A stretch of DNA of 5,139 nt from an uncultured Duganella sp. (GTDB taxonomy: Bacteria; Pseudomonadota; Gammaproteobacteria; Burkholderiales; Burkholderiaceae), in NCBI GenBank assembly GCA_946482335.1, contig CAMLRG010000285.1:1-5139 (forward strand). The letters run 5' to 3'. The position numbers were made by a program, and so were the translations under genes. Of this stretch, positions 1-5,139 are shown in pieces (positions within the stretch are counted from its first letter, which is position 1; each line of letters begins with the position of its first letter). Under the pieces are notes generated by a model. It worked only from the letters and a program-made list of their open reading frames with translations, did no database searches and was not told where the DNA came from.

Positions 1-294
1 CGGACGGTCGATCAGGCGGGAAGTCAGGGTTTCCTTCTCGGACGGACGGCCTTCGCGCTTGAAGAAGCCGCCAGGGATTTTGCCTGCTGCGTAGGTCTTC
101 TCGATGTAATCAACGGTCAACGGGAAGAAGTCCTGGCCTGGTTTCGCGTCCTTGCGCGCCACCACGGTCGCCAGTACAACGGTGTCGTCCATCGACACCA
201 TTACCGCGCCGGATGCCTGGCGAGCGATCTCGCCGGTTTCCAGCGTCACGGTGTGTTGGCCGTACTGGAAGGTCTTCGTTACTTTATTAAACAT
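1..294 (-). CDS. pnp: Polyribonucleotide nucleotidyltransferase (PNPase), N-terminal part, cut by window edge
   Basis: PNPase is the trimeric 3'-5' phosphorolytic exoribonuclease of the cytoplasm and RNA degradosome. It releases nucleoside diphosphates from RNA and can also add tails. The 98 visible residues begin [20 protein letters not shown] and continue through [20 protein letters not shown] to [20 protein letters not shown] (about residues 77-96), the strongly conserved start of the first RNase PH-like domain. The remaining roughly 600 residues, including the second RNase PH core, KH and S1 domains, lie outside the window. The ATG at 292-294 is preceded by GAGGGA at 302-307, 7 nt away, which fixes the start. 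It lies downstream of rpsO in the same direction, the classical rpsO-pnp order, and its leader holds hairpins where RNase III/PNPase autocontrol is known in enterobacteria. No defect is seen. Confidence 0.97.
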   Translation of the reverse strand, partial: MFNKVTKTFQYGQHTVTLETGEIARQASGAVMVSMDDTVVLATVVARKDAKPGQDFFPLTVDYIEKTYAAGKIPGGFFKREGRPSEKETLTSRLIDRP

Positions 295-319
295 GGGTTT
301 ATCCCTCTTTCTCTTTAGC

Positions 320-374
320 CGACAGATTTTCAGGAGCTGTCGTAGCACCTCACCACGGACGGCCAGTGGCCGCC
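320..374 (-). promoter_or_regulatory. pnp leader hairpins, candidate RNase III / autoregulation region
   Basis: Two stem-loops can be drawn in the minus-strand RNA upstream of pnp. The first pairs 368-374 with 358-364 (7 bp including one G-U, loop of 3). The G-U pair becomes an A-C mismatch on the opposite strand, so the fold favours the pnp mRNA. The second pairs 337-342 with 320-325 (CGACAG/CTGTCG, 6 bp, loop of 11). In Escherichia coli the pnp leader is cut by RNase III at a long stem and PNPase then destabilises its own message. These stems are shorter than the E. coli one, so the same role is an inference from position. Confidence 0.4.
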
Positions 375-400
375 TTACTGCAAAAAAATTAACAGGTTAT

Positions 401-441
401 AAAGTCAAAATGCCTGCGGCAGCGAACTGGCGCAGGCATTT
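401..441 (-). terminator. rpsO Rho-independent terminator / rpsO-pnp attenuator
   Basis: Read on the minus strand, 26 nt after the rpsO stop codon, ATGCCTGCG and CGCAGGCAT (431-439 and 410-418) form a perfect 9-bp stem, 11 bp with flanking A-T pairs. The loop is 12 nt, and TTTT GACTTT follows. Its position between rpsO and pnp matches the partial terminator of the E. coli operon, which lets some transcripts end after rpsO and others continue into pnp. The U-run is interrupted, which fits partial rather than complete termination, but readthrough cannot be judged from sequence. Confidence 0.75.
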
Positions 442-467
442 CTCGTTTAAACCGGGTGTCGCAAGAA

Positions 468-737
468 TTACTTACGCAGGCCGAGTTTAGCGATCAGGTC
501 GCGGTAACGGTTTGCGTCCTTGTTCTTCAGGTAAGCCAGCAGGGACTTACGACGGTTCACCATCTTGATCAGGCCACGGCGGGAGTGGTGATCCTTGGTG
601 TGCTCTTTGAAGTGGGTGTTCAGTTCGTTGATGCGTGCGGTCAGCAGAGCAACTTGCACTTCTGGGGAGCCGGTGTCGTTTTGGCCACGGGCGTTGTCGG
701 CGATGATGGCCGACTTGTTGATGTTTTCAACGGTCAT
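468..737 (-). CDS. rpsO: 30S ribosomal protein S15
   Basis: S15 is a primary binding protein of the small subunit. It binds the 16S rRNA central domain early in assembly and takes part in an intersubunit bridge; in some bacteria it also represses its own mRNA. The product is 89 residues, the usual family length. It carries the family blocks [14 protein letters not shown] (23-36) and [20 protein letters not shown] (46-65), followed by LLAYL, and ends in LGLRK. The frame is open further upstream to 785. The ATG at 735-737 is the true start because [15 protein letters not shown] is the normal S15 N-terminus and AAAGGT (744-749) sits 6-7 nt before it. A terminator-like hairpin follows it, then pnp. 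Nothing is unusual in the coding sequence. Confidence 0.98.
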   Translation of the reverse strand: MTVENINKSAIIADNARGQNDTGSPEVQVALLTARINELNTHFKEHTKDHHSRRGLIKMVNRRKSLLAYLKNKDANRYRDLIAKLGLRK

Positions 738-795
738 TTTCTTACCTTTCACATGCGATGCACGGAGTCTTGCAACCCTGTCCATCGTGAATTAC

Positions 796-837
796 GTTAT
801 ATAAAAATCCGGCCGGAAGGCCAGACACGGGAGTATA
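796..837 (-). promoter_or_regulatory. rpsO upstream region: two -10-like boxes around a GC hairpin with T-run
   Basis: On the minus strand, TATACT (832-837) and TATAAC (796-801) each match a sigma70 -10 box at five of six positions. Neither has a convincing -35 at 16-18 bp. Between them CTGGCC and GGCCGG (819-824 with 809-814, one G-U pair) form a 6-bp stem with a TTCC loop, followed by ATTTTT (808-803). This resembles a short intrinsic terminator, although no minus-strand gene lies just upstream. If transcription starts after the distal box, the hairpin would be at the very 5' end of the rpsO leader; if after the proximal box, it lies outside the transcript. All roles here are inferred. Confidence 0.35.
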
Positions 838-879
838 ACCGGAATGAGGGGCGAAAGCTACCGCCGCACACGATTAACC

Positions 880-1206
880 ATGAAAACCCGTTTCGCAATT
901 GCAACTTTAACATTATTTCTCATGTCTTGCGCCGCCGGGCCGCCACCCTGGCAGCGCGGCAACGACAGCTTCGCGCCGGTCCAGCTGGGGATCACCACCC
1001 AGGCCGACCTGTTACGCTTGCTTGGCCGGCCGGACGAAACCACCTACCTGCAGCTGCGCGACCTGCATGTGTGGAGCTACCGCTACAAGGAATCCGGCGT
1101 GTGGGACTCCATGATGCACATCATGATGGACCGGCACGGCGTGGTGCGTGAAACGATGAGCGGCCCCGACCTCGAAAAAGAGGAGCGGGGCTTCTTCTTC
1201 CGTTGA
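880..1206 (+). CDS. Small BamE/SmpA-OmlA-like outer membrane lipoprotein
   Basis: The predicted product is 108 residues. A lipoprotein signal sequence, MKTRFAIATLTLFLMSC, has a basic n-region, a hydrophobic core and an LMSC lipobox with Cys17 as the lipidated residue. A short GPPPW stretch follows, then one compact domain with LGITTQADLLRLLGRPDETT (37-56), WSYRY (65-69) and a C-terminal DRHGVVRETM (84-93). This is the pattern of the SmpA/OmlA (BamE-like) fold, in which a helix with a small-step LGxPD turn precedes a beta sheet. BamE proper assists outer membrane protein assembly; this paralogue's role is unknown. An in-frame ATG at 844 has GGGAG 10 nt before it and would add 12 residues, while 880 lacks a clear ribosome site. 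The 880 start is preferred because it gives a standard signal peptide. It is convergent with the regulator gene, 5 bp apart. Confidence 0.8.
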   Translation: MKTRFAIATLTLFLMSCAAGPPPWQRGNDSFAPVQLGITTQADLLRLLGRPDETTYLQLRDLHVWSYRYKESGVWDSMMHIMMDRHGVVRETMSGPDLEKEERGFFFR

Positions 1207-1211
1207 TGCGG

Positions 1212-1688
1212 CTATTGCGGCGCCTCGGCAGGTTCCGCGCCGCGGTCATACCAGATGCCGTACCGGTCGCCTTGCCATGCGATGAGGTGGAACAGATAGG
1301 CGTTCGCCAGCATGATCAGGCCGCCCGCCTGGGCCGCCGGGCTGTACAGGCCGGCCAGGCAGCCCAGGAAGCCGCTGACATGGCTTGCGATGAGCACGCG
1401 CTTCACCGTCCGGCGCTCCGGTTGCTCGAGTATCAGGTTAAACCAGAACCAGCACTTCAAATGCAGCGGCAGCTTCTGCCAGCGGTCCGAACTTTTGTCG
1501 ATCATGAATTTCTCCTGCTTCAAGGTGGAAAGGTCAACTTCAAGCACGGCGGCGAGGCATTTCAATGATTCGAGGCTGGCGTTTTGCCCGCTTTCGATGC
1601 GCTGGATGGTGCGCACGTTCAAGCCGGACATCTGGGCCAGCTGCTCCTGCGACAGGTTTCGGCTGATGCGGATTTGCTTCAAGATCAT
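1212..1688 (-). CDS. XRE-family helix-turn-helix regulator with two C-terminal membrane segments
   Basis: The 158-residue product starts with an HTH_3/XRE DNA-binding domain (about residues 2-57). The helix-turn-helix is clear at SQEQLAQMSGLNVRTIQRIE (13-32), followed by SGQNASLESLKCLAAVLEVD. A linker rich in Trp/Phe (70-84) leads to two hydrophobic helices, about 97-115 and 121-138, separated by a short turn. This resembles the small 2TM module found fused to XRE domains in proteobacteria, suggesting a membrane-tethered transcription factor. The ligand and targets are unknown. The start is ATG 1686-1688, with GAGGAA (1694-1699) 5 nt upstream. The frame stays open to 1910, but that extension has no recognisable domain and runs through the repeats upstream. 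Autoregulation is plausible given those repeats. It is convergent with the lipoprotein gene; no operon partner is visible. Confidence 0.88.
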   Translation of the reverse strand: MILKQIRISRNLSQEQLAQMSGLNVRTIQRIESGQNASLESLKCLAAVLEVDLSTLKQEKFMIDKSSDRWQKLPLHLKCWFWFNLILEQPERRTVKRVLIASHVSGFLGCLAGLYSPAAQAGGLIMLANAYLFHLIAWQGDRYGIWYDRGAEPAEAPQ

Positions 1689-1746
1689 TGGTCTTCCTCG
1701 TTGCTCGTGAGCCTTGAATATGGCGCGATCCAGCCGCTGGCGGTTA

Positions 1747-1774
1747 CGACAGCGGCCCGACAGTTGCCCGACAG
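1747..1774. repeat. Three CGACAG direct repeats with exact 11-bp period
   Basis: CGACAG occurs at 1747-1752, 1758-1763 and 1769-1774. The first two units share the 11-bp form CGACAG-N-N-GCC; the third is followed by TGCC. The 11-bp spacing puts the units on nearly the same face of the DNA helix. They lie 59-86 bp upstream of the regulator start, in a 5' region without a gene on either strand, so they are candidate binding sites for that protein or another regulator. Three short units could also be chance in GC-rich DNA. Confidence 0.55.
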
Positions 1775-1790
1775 TGCCAGGAGGCGCGGC

Positions 1791-1817
1791 AAAACTTATG
1801 GCAAAATTGCAAGTTTT
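1791..1817. promoter_or_regulatory. Nested AT-rich dyad, candidate operator upstream of the XRE gene
   Basis: AAAACTT (1791-1797) and AAGTTTT (1811-1817) are a perfect 7-bp inverted pair. Inside them GCAA (1801-1804) and TTGC (1807-1810) form a second inverted pair around a central AA. The element sits in an AT-rich island (about 1790-1845) within GC-rich surroundings, the usual look of a promoter. A GATAAT box on the minus strand (1822-1827) matches -10 at five of six positions, which would place transcription start close to or inside the dyad. Its -35 partner is poor. Function is inferred. Confidence 0.4.
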
Positions 1818-1935
1818 AGTGATTATCGCCGGGTCAATGAAGTTCAGCCAGTACGTTCGCGAGTTTTTCTGTGGGGCGGTGCGCAACGAAGGATCGTCCG
1901 CGCCGGTCACCAGGGTCGGACTACAGTGGCCGAAA

Positions 1936-2484
1936 GGCTTGCGGCATTACCTGAAGGCAGTACCGGTGCGGCGGGCAAGCGGCGCACGGCGGCCGCTGGT
2001 CAACCTTGTCCAAGGGCGGCATGATGGCCTACCGCCTGGCCGTCGAACTGGCGCCTCGGCTGGCGGCATTCTGCGCCAGCCTGGCCGGGATGCCGCAGGA
2101 CCGCGGCTATCCAGCGCCTGCGCTGCCAGGCTCCGCGATGGTTGCCGCCGGCACCGCCGATCCGTTCACGCCTGATGCAGGCGGCAAATCCTAGCGACGG
2201 CCGCCGCCTGGCGCACGCTGGCCGGGCTCCCGAGCGCCCTGCGCTGATTCGGCATTTCCCGCAACTGGAGGGCGACGCGGCGCGGGCCAGGTGCACCGGC
2301 GCGCGCGCAGGTCGCGCTGCTCACGGTCGAGGGCGGCGGACACGCGGAGCCCAGCGGCAGGCGGCGCTACCCGGGCCTGTTCCGCCGCTTCCCCGGCCGC
2401 CAGAATGGCGGCCTGGAGATCGCCGAAGAGGCTTGGGCATTTTTCAGGGACAAGCGGGCCCGAGCCGGCGCGCTTAATCCCTGA
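1936..2484 (+). pseudogene. Decayed alpha/beta-hydrolase esterase (PHB depolymerase / LpqC-like) remnant
   Basis: The remnant is readable only by switching frame. Blocks in order are GLRHYL (1936-1953), LPEGSTGAAGKR (1947-1982, next frame), RPLVNL (1990-2007), LSKGGMMAYRLAVELAPRLA (2006-2065) continuing to AAGTADPFTPDAGGK (about 2188), ILATAAAWRTLAGLPSAL (2188-2241), IRHFPQLEGDAARAR (2247-2291), and AQVALLTVEGGGHAEP to AWAFFRDKR with stop TGA at 2482-2484. These match the order of the secreted PHB depolymerase/feruloyl-esterase-like family: nucleophile Ser in LSKGG, acid in GTADPF, catalytic His in GGGHAEP. There are frameshifts near 2188, 2245 and 2300, stops at 2192 and 2245, the first Gly of GxSxG reads as Thr, and the segment between PLV-L and the nucleophile (normally about 80-100 residues) is missing. 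No signal peptide is found. The end overlaps the convergent transporter gene by 11 bp. Family membership is fairly sure, substrate unknown. Confidence 0.78.
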
Positions 2485-3781
2485 TTTCGAGGGCGCGGTT
2501 GAGGCTCAGTGCCGCCAGCGAGCCGGCCGCGCCGGACAGCAGGTACAGGCTGACATAGGCCAGGCCGAACTGGGCCGACAGGCCGAGCGCCACCAGCGGC
2601 GCGAAGGCGGCGCCCACCAGCCACGCCAGGTCGGACGTCAGCGCCGCACCGCTGTAGCGGAAGCGCGATTCGAAGTTCGCCGTCACGGCGCCGGCTGCCT
2701 GCCCGTAGGACAAGCCAAGCAGGGCGAAACCGAGCAGGATGAAGACGGTCTGGCCCGCATCGCCGCCTTGCATCAGCAGCGGCACGAAGCCGGAGAACAC
2801 GCCGATCAGGATGGCCAGCGAACCGAGAGTGCGACGGCGCCCGATACGGTCGGCGATCCAGCCGGAGGCGACGATACAAGCTGCCGCCAGGAATGCACCG
2901 GCGATCTGGATGACGAGGAACTCGCTGACCGAGCGTTCCGAATACAGCGTAATCCACGACAGCGGGAACACGGTGACCAGGTGGAACAGCGCATAGCTGG
3001 CCAGCGCCGCCAGCGCGCCGATCAGCACATTGCGGCCTTGCGACTTGACCAGCTCGCCCACGTCGGTCGGCTGCAATTCGCGCTCTTCGAGCAGGCGCGC
3101 ATATTCATTGGTCGACACCAGGCGCAGGCGCGCGAACAGCGCCACCACGTTGATCGCGAACGCCACGTAGAAGGGATAGCGCCAGCCCCAGTCGAGGAAG
3201 TCTTCGCTGGAAAGGTTGGCCAGCAGGAAGGAGAACAGGCCGGCCGCCACGATGAAGCCGGTCGGCGCGCCGAGCTGGCCCAGCATGGCGTACCAGCCGC
3301 GCTTATGCTGCGGCGCGTTCAGCGCGAGCAGCGAAGGCAGGCCATCCCAGGAGCCGCCCAGCGCGATGCCCTGGCCGAAACGCAGCATGGCCAGCAGGGC
3401 AATCGCGCCCATGCCCATGTGCGAATAGGTCGGCAGGAAGGCGATGCCGGCCGTCGAAGCGCCCAGCAGCAGCAGTGCCGCCGTCAGCTTGGCCTCGCGC
3501 CCAAAGCGCGACTGGATGGCCATGAAGGTGACCGTGCCCAGCGGCCTTGCCAGGAATGCAAAAGAAAAAATCACGAAGGAATGCAGCATCGCGTCCAGCC
3601 TGGGCTCGAACGGGAAGAACACTGCGGGGAATACCAGCACGGAGGCGATGGCATAGACGAAAAAGTCGAAATACTCGGAAGCCCTTCCTATCACGACGCC
3701 GACCGCGATTTCACCGGGCGCGATGCGCTGGTGGGCGGAGTCGTCTGGAATGCCGTGGGCGGGTACGGTCATGCTCTGCAT
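2474..3781 (-). CDS. Major facilitator transporter, MHS (metabolite:H+ symporter) type
   Basis: This is a 435-residue inner membrane protein with about 12 hydrophobic segments, a normal length for the metabolite:proton symporter group (relatives include ProP, KgtP and ShiA). Family marks are ASEYFDFFVYAIASVLVFPA (34-53) with FFP at 55-57, RFGQGIALGGSWDG (134-147), WGWRYPF (198-204), GWIADRIGRRRTL (307-319, the intact cytoplasmic loop motif) and FRYSGAALTSDLAW (374-387). Substrate is probably a small carboxylate or zwitterion, but nothing in the sequence decides it. The loop after helix 2 reads MAIQSRFGREAKL (87-99), lacking the usual Gly-Asp of GDRxGR, and the family GGEW reads GGSW. Start ATG 3779-3781 has AGGAG (3791-3795) 9 nt upstream; the Met at residue 4 would be too far from it. 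It is divergent from cyoA. Confidence 0.93.
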   Translation of the reverse strand: MQSMTVPAHGIPDDSAHQRIAPGEIAVGVVIGRASEYFDFFVYAIASVLVFPAVFFPFEPRLDAMLHSFVIFSFAFLARPLGTVTFMAIQSRFGREAKLTAALLLLGASTAGIAFLPTYSHMGMGAIALLAMLRFGQGIALGGSWDGLPSLLALNAPQHKRGWYAMLGQLGAPTGFIVAAGLFSFLLANLSSEDFLDWGWRYPFYVAFAINVVALFARLRLVSTNEYARLLEERELQPTDVGELVKSQGRNVLIGALAALASYALFHLVTVFPLSWITLYSERSVSEFLVIQIAGAFLAAACIVASGWIADRIGRRRTLGSLAILIGVFSGFVPLLMQGGDAGQTVFILLGFALLGLSYGQAAGAVTANFESRFRYSGAALTSDLAWLVGAAFAPLVALGLSAQFGLAYVSLYLLSGAAGSLAALSLNRALEIRD

Positions 3782-3929
3782 AGTGTCTGTCTCCTGTCTT
3801 GCCGCTGGCGCCGAGTTATCACCAGCGTTTATTACCGTTATCTAGCCTGCTGGTAGGACAATATGTCCAATCGCGCGCGCTGTCCAGATTATTTAAAGTG
3901 CGGATATTCTTGATCCAGGACATTGTTTT
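3782..3929. promoter_or_regulatory. Divergent promoter region between MHS transporter and cyoA
   Basis: These 148 bp contain the control signals of both genes. AT-rich stretches lie at 3826-3843 and 3886-3912. On the plus strand TATTCT (3905-3910) is a possible cyoA -10, with TGTCCA (3881-3886) 18 bp upstream as a weak -35. On the minus strand TAATAA and GATAAC between 3815 and 3842 are possible -10 boxes for the transporter, with no good -35. ACCAGC (3821-3826) and GCTGGT (3849-3854) are also inverted. No FNR-type TTGAT-N4-ATCAA box is present. Promoter assignments are weak. Confidence 0.45.
3856..3868. promoter_or_regulatory. Perfect GGACA-ATA-TGTCC dyad, candidate operator
   Basis: GGACA (3856-3860) and TGTCC (3864-3868) are exact inverted repeats around ATA. 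The same half-site recurs as TGTCC at 3881-3885 and GGACA at 3918-3922, so four copies fall within 67 bp of the divergent region. Position between two promoters suggests an operator for the transporter, the bo3 oxidase or both. The cognate regulator is not identifiable from the window. Confidence 0.45.
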
Positions 3930-4919
3930 TTGCGCATGCCTATCATACTGCTCCTCCTCGCCGCCGTCTGCCTCACCGGCTGCGATACCATCGTGATGAA
4001 CCCTGCCGGTGACGTTGCCTCGCAACAGGCGCATCTGGTGACCATTTCCACGCTACTGATGCTGCTGATCATCGTCCCGGTGATCGCCCTCACGCTACTG
4101 TTTGCCTGGCGTTATCGAAAAAGCAATACCAAAGCCACCTACACCCCCGACTGGGACCATTCGACCCAGCTCGAACTGCTGATCTGGGGGGCGCCGCTGA
4201 TGATCATCATCGTGCTGGGCCTGCTGACCTGGATCAGCACGCACTTGCTCGACCCTTACCGTCCGCTCAGCCGCATCGACGAGAACCGCCCCCTGGCCGC
4301 CGACCACAAGCCGCTGGTGGTGCAAGTGGTGGCAATGGATTGGAAATGGCTGTTCATCTATCCGGAACAGGGTATTGCCACGGTCAATGAACTGGTGACG
4401 CCGGTCGATACGCCGATCCGCTTCAAGATCACCGCATCGACGGTCATGAATTCCTTCTACATCCCTGCGCTGGCTGGCCAGATCTACGCCATGCCGGGCA
4501 TGGACACCACGCTCAACGCCGTGCTGAACAAGCCGGGCACCTATGAAGGCTTCTCGGCCAATTACAGCGGCGCCGGCTTCTCGCACATGCGCTTCAAGTA
4601 CCACGGCATGTCGACCGCCGATTTCGACGCCTGGGTGGCCAAGACCAAGGCCGGCGGCGGCAGCCTGGCGCGCGCCGAATACATGGCCCTCGAAAAGCCG
4701 AGCGAGCGCGAACCGGTGCGTCGCTTCGGCAGCGTCGAACCCGAGCTGTACACCGCGATCATCAACCGTTGCGTCGAACCCGGCTCGACCTGCGCCAGCC
4801 ACACCATGGCCGCCGATGCCGCGCGCGTGCGCAACGCCGCCGTGAAGAAGGAAATGGAAGCGCGCGTCTGCTCGCCGAGCGATTCGCTGGCCCTCGTATC
4901 TACTCCCCGCAAGAACTGA
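3930..4919 (+). CDS. cyoA: Cytochrome bo3 ubiquinol oxidase subunit II
   Basis: Subunit II of the proton-pumping quinol oxidase that passes electrons from ubiquinol to oxygen in the inner membrane. The product has 329 residues, with a lipoprotein signal ending in LTGC (Cys18), two membrane helices (about 35-60 and 83-108), then a periplasmic cupredoxin domain with VAMDWKWLFIYPEQGIATVN, NSFYIPALAGQIYAMPGM and YSGAGFSHMRF. The cysteine and histidine ligands of a CuA centre are absent, so it is a quinol and not a cytochrome c oxidase. FGSVEPELYTAIINRC is the C-terminal COX_ARM segment. The TTG at 3930 is chosen over ATG 3936: AGGA (3917-3920) is 9 nt before the TTG but 15 nt before the ATG, and only the TTG start gives the signal peptide a basic residue (Arg2). 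cyoB follows after 2 bp. Confidence 0.96.
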   Translation: MRMPIILLLLAAVCLTGCDTIVMNPAGDVASQQAHLVTISTLLMLLIIVPVIALTLLFAWRYRKSNTKATYTPDWDHSTQLELLIWGAPLMIIIVLGLLTWISTHLLDPYRPLSRIDENRPLAADHKPLVVQVVAMDWKWLFIYPEQGIATVNELVTPVDTPIRFKITASTVMNSFYIPALAGQIYAMPGMDTTLNAVLNKPGTYEGFSANYSGAGFSHMRFKYHGMSTADFDAWVAKTKAGGGSLARAEYMALEKPSEREPVRRFGSVEPELYTAIINRCVEPGSTCASHTMAADAARVRNAAVKKEMEARVCSPSDSLALVSTPRKN

Positions 4920-4921
4920 CT

Positions 4922-5139
4922 ATGGAAAACCACACTCCTCTGCCCCACGACCCGCTGCTGGGCCGTCTGAGCTGGGACGCGATCCCGTACCACGAACCGA
5001 TCCTGGTCGCCACCTTCGCCATGGTGCTGCTGGGCGGCATGGCCATCATGGGCGCCATGACCAAATACCGCCTGTGGGGCCCGCTGTGGCGCGACTGGAT
5101 CACCAGCATCGACCACAAGAAGATCGGCATCATGTACAT
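4922..5139 (+). CDS. cyoB: Cytochrome bo3 ubiquinol oxidase subunit I, N-terminal part, cut by window edge
   Basis: The first 72 codons of the catalytic subunit, which holds low-spin heme b, the heme o3-CuB oxygen site and proton channels. Visible features are LLGRLSWDAIPYHEPI (about 12-27), the first hydrophobic helix (about 27-46) and WRDWITSIDHKKIGIMY (56-72), the conserved entry to the haem-copper oxidase core. The metal-binding histidines lie beyond the window. The ATG is 2 bp after the cyoA stop with no clear ribosome site of its own, so translation is probably coupled to cyoA. cyoC, cyoD and possibly the heme O synthase cyoE would be expected further right. Confidence 0.97.
   Translation, partial: MENHTPLPHDPLLGRLSWDAIPYHEPILVATFAMVLLGGMAIMGAMTKYRLWGPLWRDWITSIDHKKIGIMY

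Noticed and set aside
456..1151. Plus-strand open frame of 231 codons
   Set aside because: It runs antisense through rpsO and out of frame through the lipoprotein gene; both of those have clear family support.
1164..1203. Possible bidirectional terminator between the convergent lipoprotein and XRE genes
   Set aside because: On the plus strand the stem needs G-U pairs and has no T-run; on the minus strand a T-run exists but the stem has A-C mismatches.
1747..1774. Possible small CRISPR-like array
   Set aside because: The repeat is only 6 bp with 5-bp gaps; far too short for repeats and spacers.
1689..1910. 74-residue N-terminal extension of the XRE regulator
   Set aside because: No domain or signal, the strong GAGGAA site sits before the internal ATG at 1688, and the extension crosses the repeat and dyad.
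2291..3856. Long plus-strand open frame of 521 codons
   Set aside because: It lies antisense to the clear MHS transporter gene and its translation is a low-complexity Arg/Gln/Gly-rich sequence, a GC-rich shadow frame.
3871..3880. GCGCGCGC run as Z-DNA element
   Set aside because: Only about nine alternating bases in GC-rich DNA; too short to claim.
3910..3925. FNR/Anr box in front of cyoA
   Set aside because: Only the TTGAT half is present; the second half-site at the required spacing is missing.
4095..4802. Minus-strand open frame of 235 codons
   Set aside because: Antisense to cyoA, His/Arg/Gly-rich, no recognisable domain.

Overview
The window looks like a GC-rich betaproteobacterial chromosome, most likely Oxalobacteraceae (Massilia, Janthinobacterium or Duganella type). 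This is inferred from the style of the proteins (S15, PNPase, CyoA, BamE-like lipoprotein) and from base composition. No search was run, so the genus is a guess.

Left part, 1-880: the conserved rpsO-pnp pair is read leftward. Ribosomal protein S15 (468-737) is complete and the first 98 residues of polynucleotide phosphorylase (1-294) are present. Between them lie a hairpin with a T-run (rpsO terminator or attenuator) and two leader hairpins upstream of pnp, where PNPase control by RNase III is expected. A second small hairpin with a T-run lies just upstream of rpsO.

Middle part, 880-2484: a small BamE/SmpA-like lipoprotein gene (+) runs tail to tail, 5 bp apart, with a gene (-) for an XRE-type helix-turn-helix protein that carries two membrane segments. 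The roughly 250 bp upstream of the regulator hold a nested AT-rich dyad and three CGACAG repeats spaced exactly 11 bp apart, both good operator candidates. Beyond lies the decayed remnant of a secreted-type esterase / PHB-depolymerase-like hydrolase. Its nucleophile, acid and histidine blocks can still be read, but only by changing frame several times, and about 80-100 residues between the N-terminal block and the nucleophile block seem to be deleted.

Right part, 2474-5139: an MHS-type major facilitator transporter (-) is divergent from the cytochrome bo3 ubiquinol oxidase operon (+), of which cyoA is complete and cyoB begins 2 bp later. The roughly 150 bp divergent region is AT-rich in places and holds a perfect GGACA-ATA-TGTCC dyad plus two further half-sites. 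These could serve control of the transporter, the oxidase or both.

The genes fall into separate functional groups: RNA/translation housekeeping, envelope lipoprotein, local membrane-linked regulator, carboxylate or other metabolite uptake, and aerobic respiration. I see no mobile element, CRISPR array, tRNA or rRNA. No clearly new multi-gene system is evident; the most unusual items are the regulator's upstream repeat array, the decayed esterase and the shared dyad in front of cyoA.
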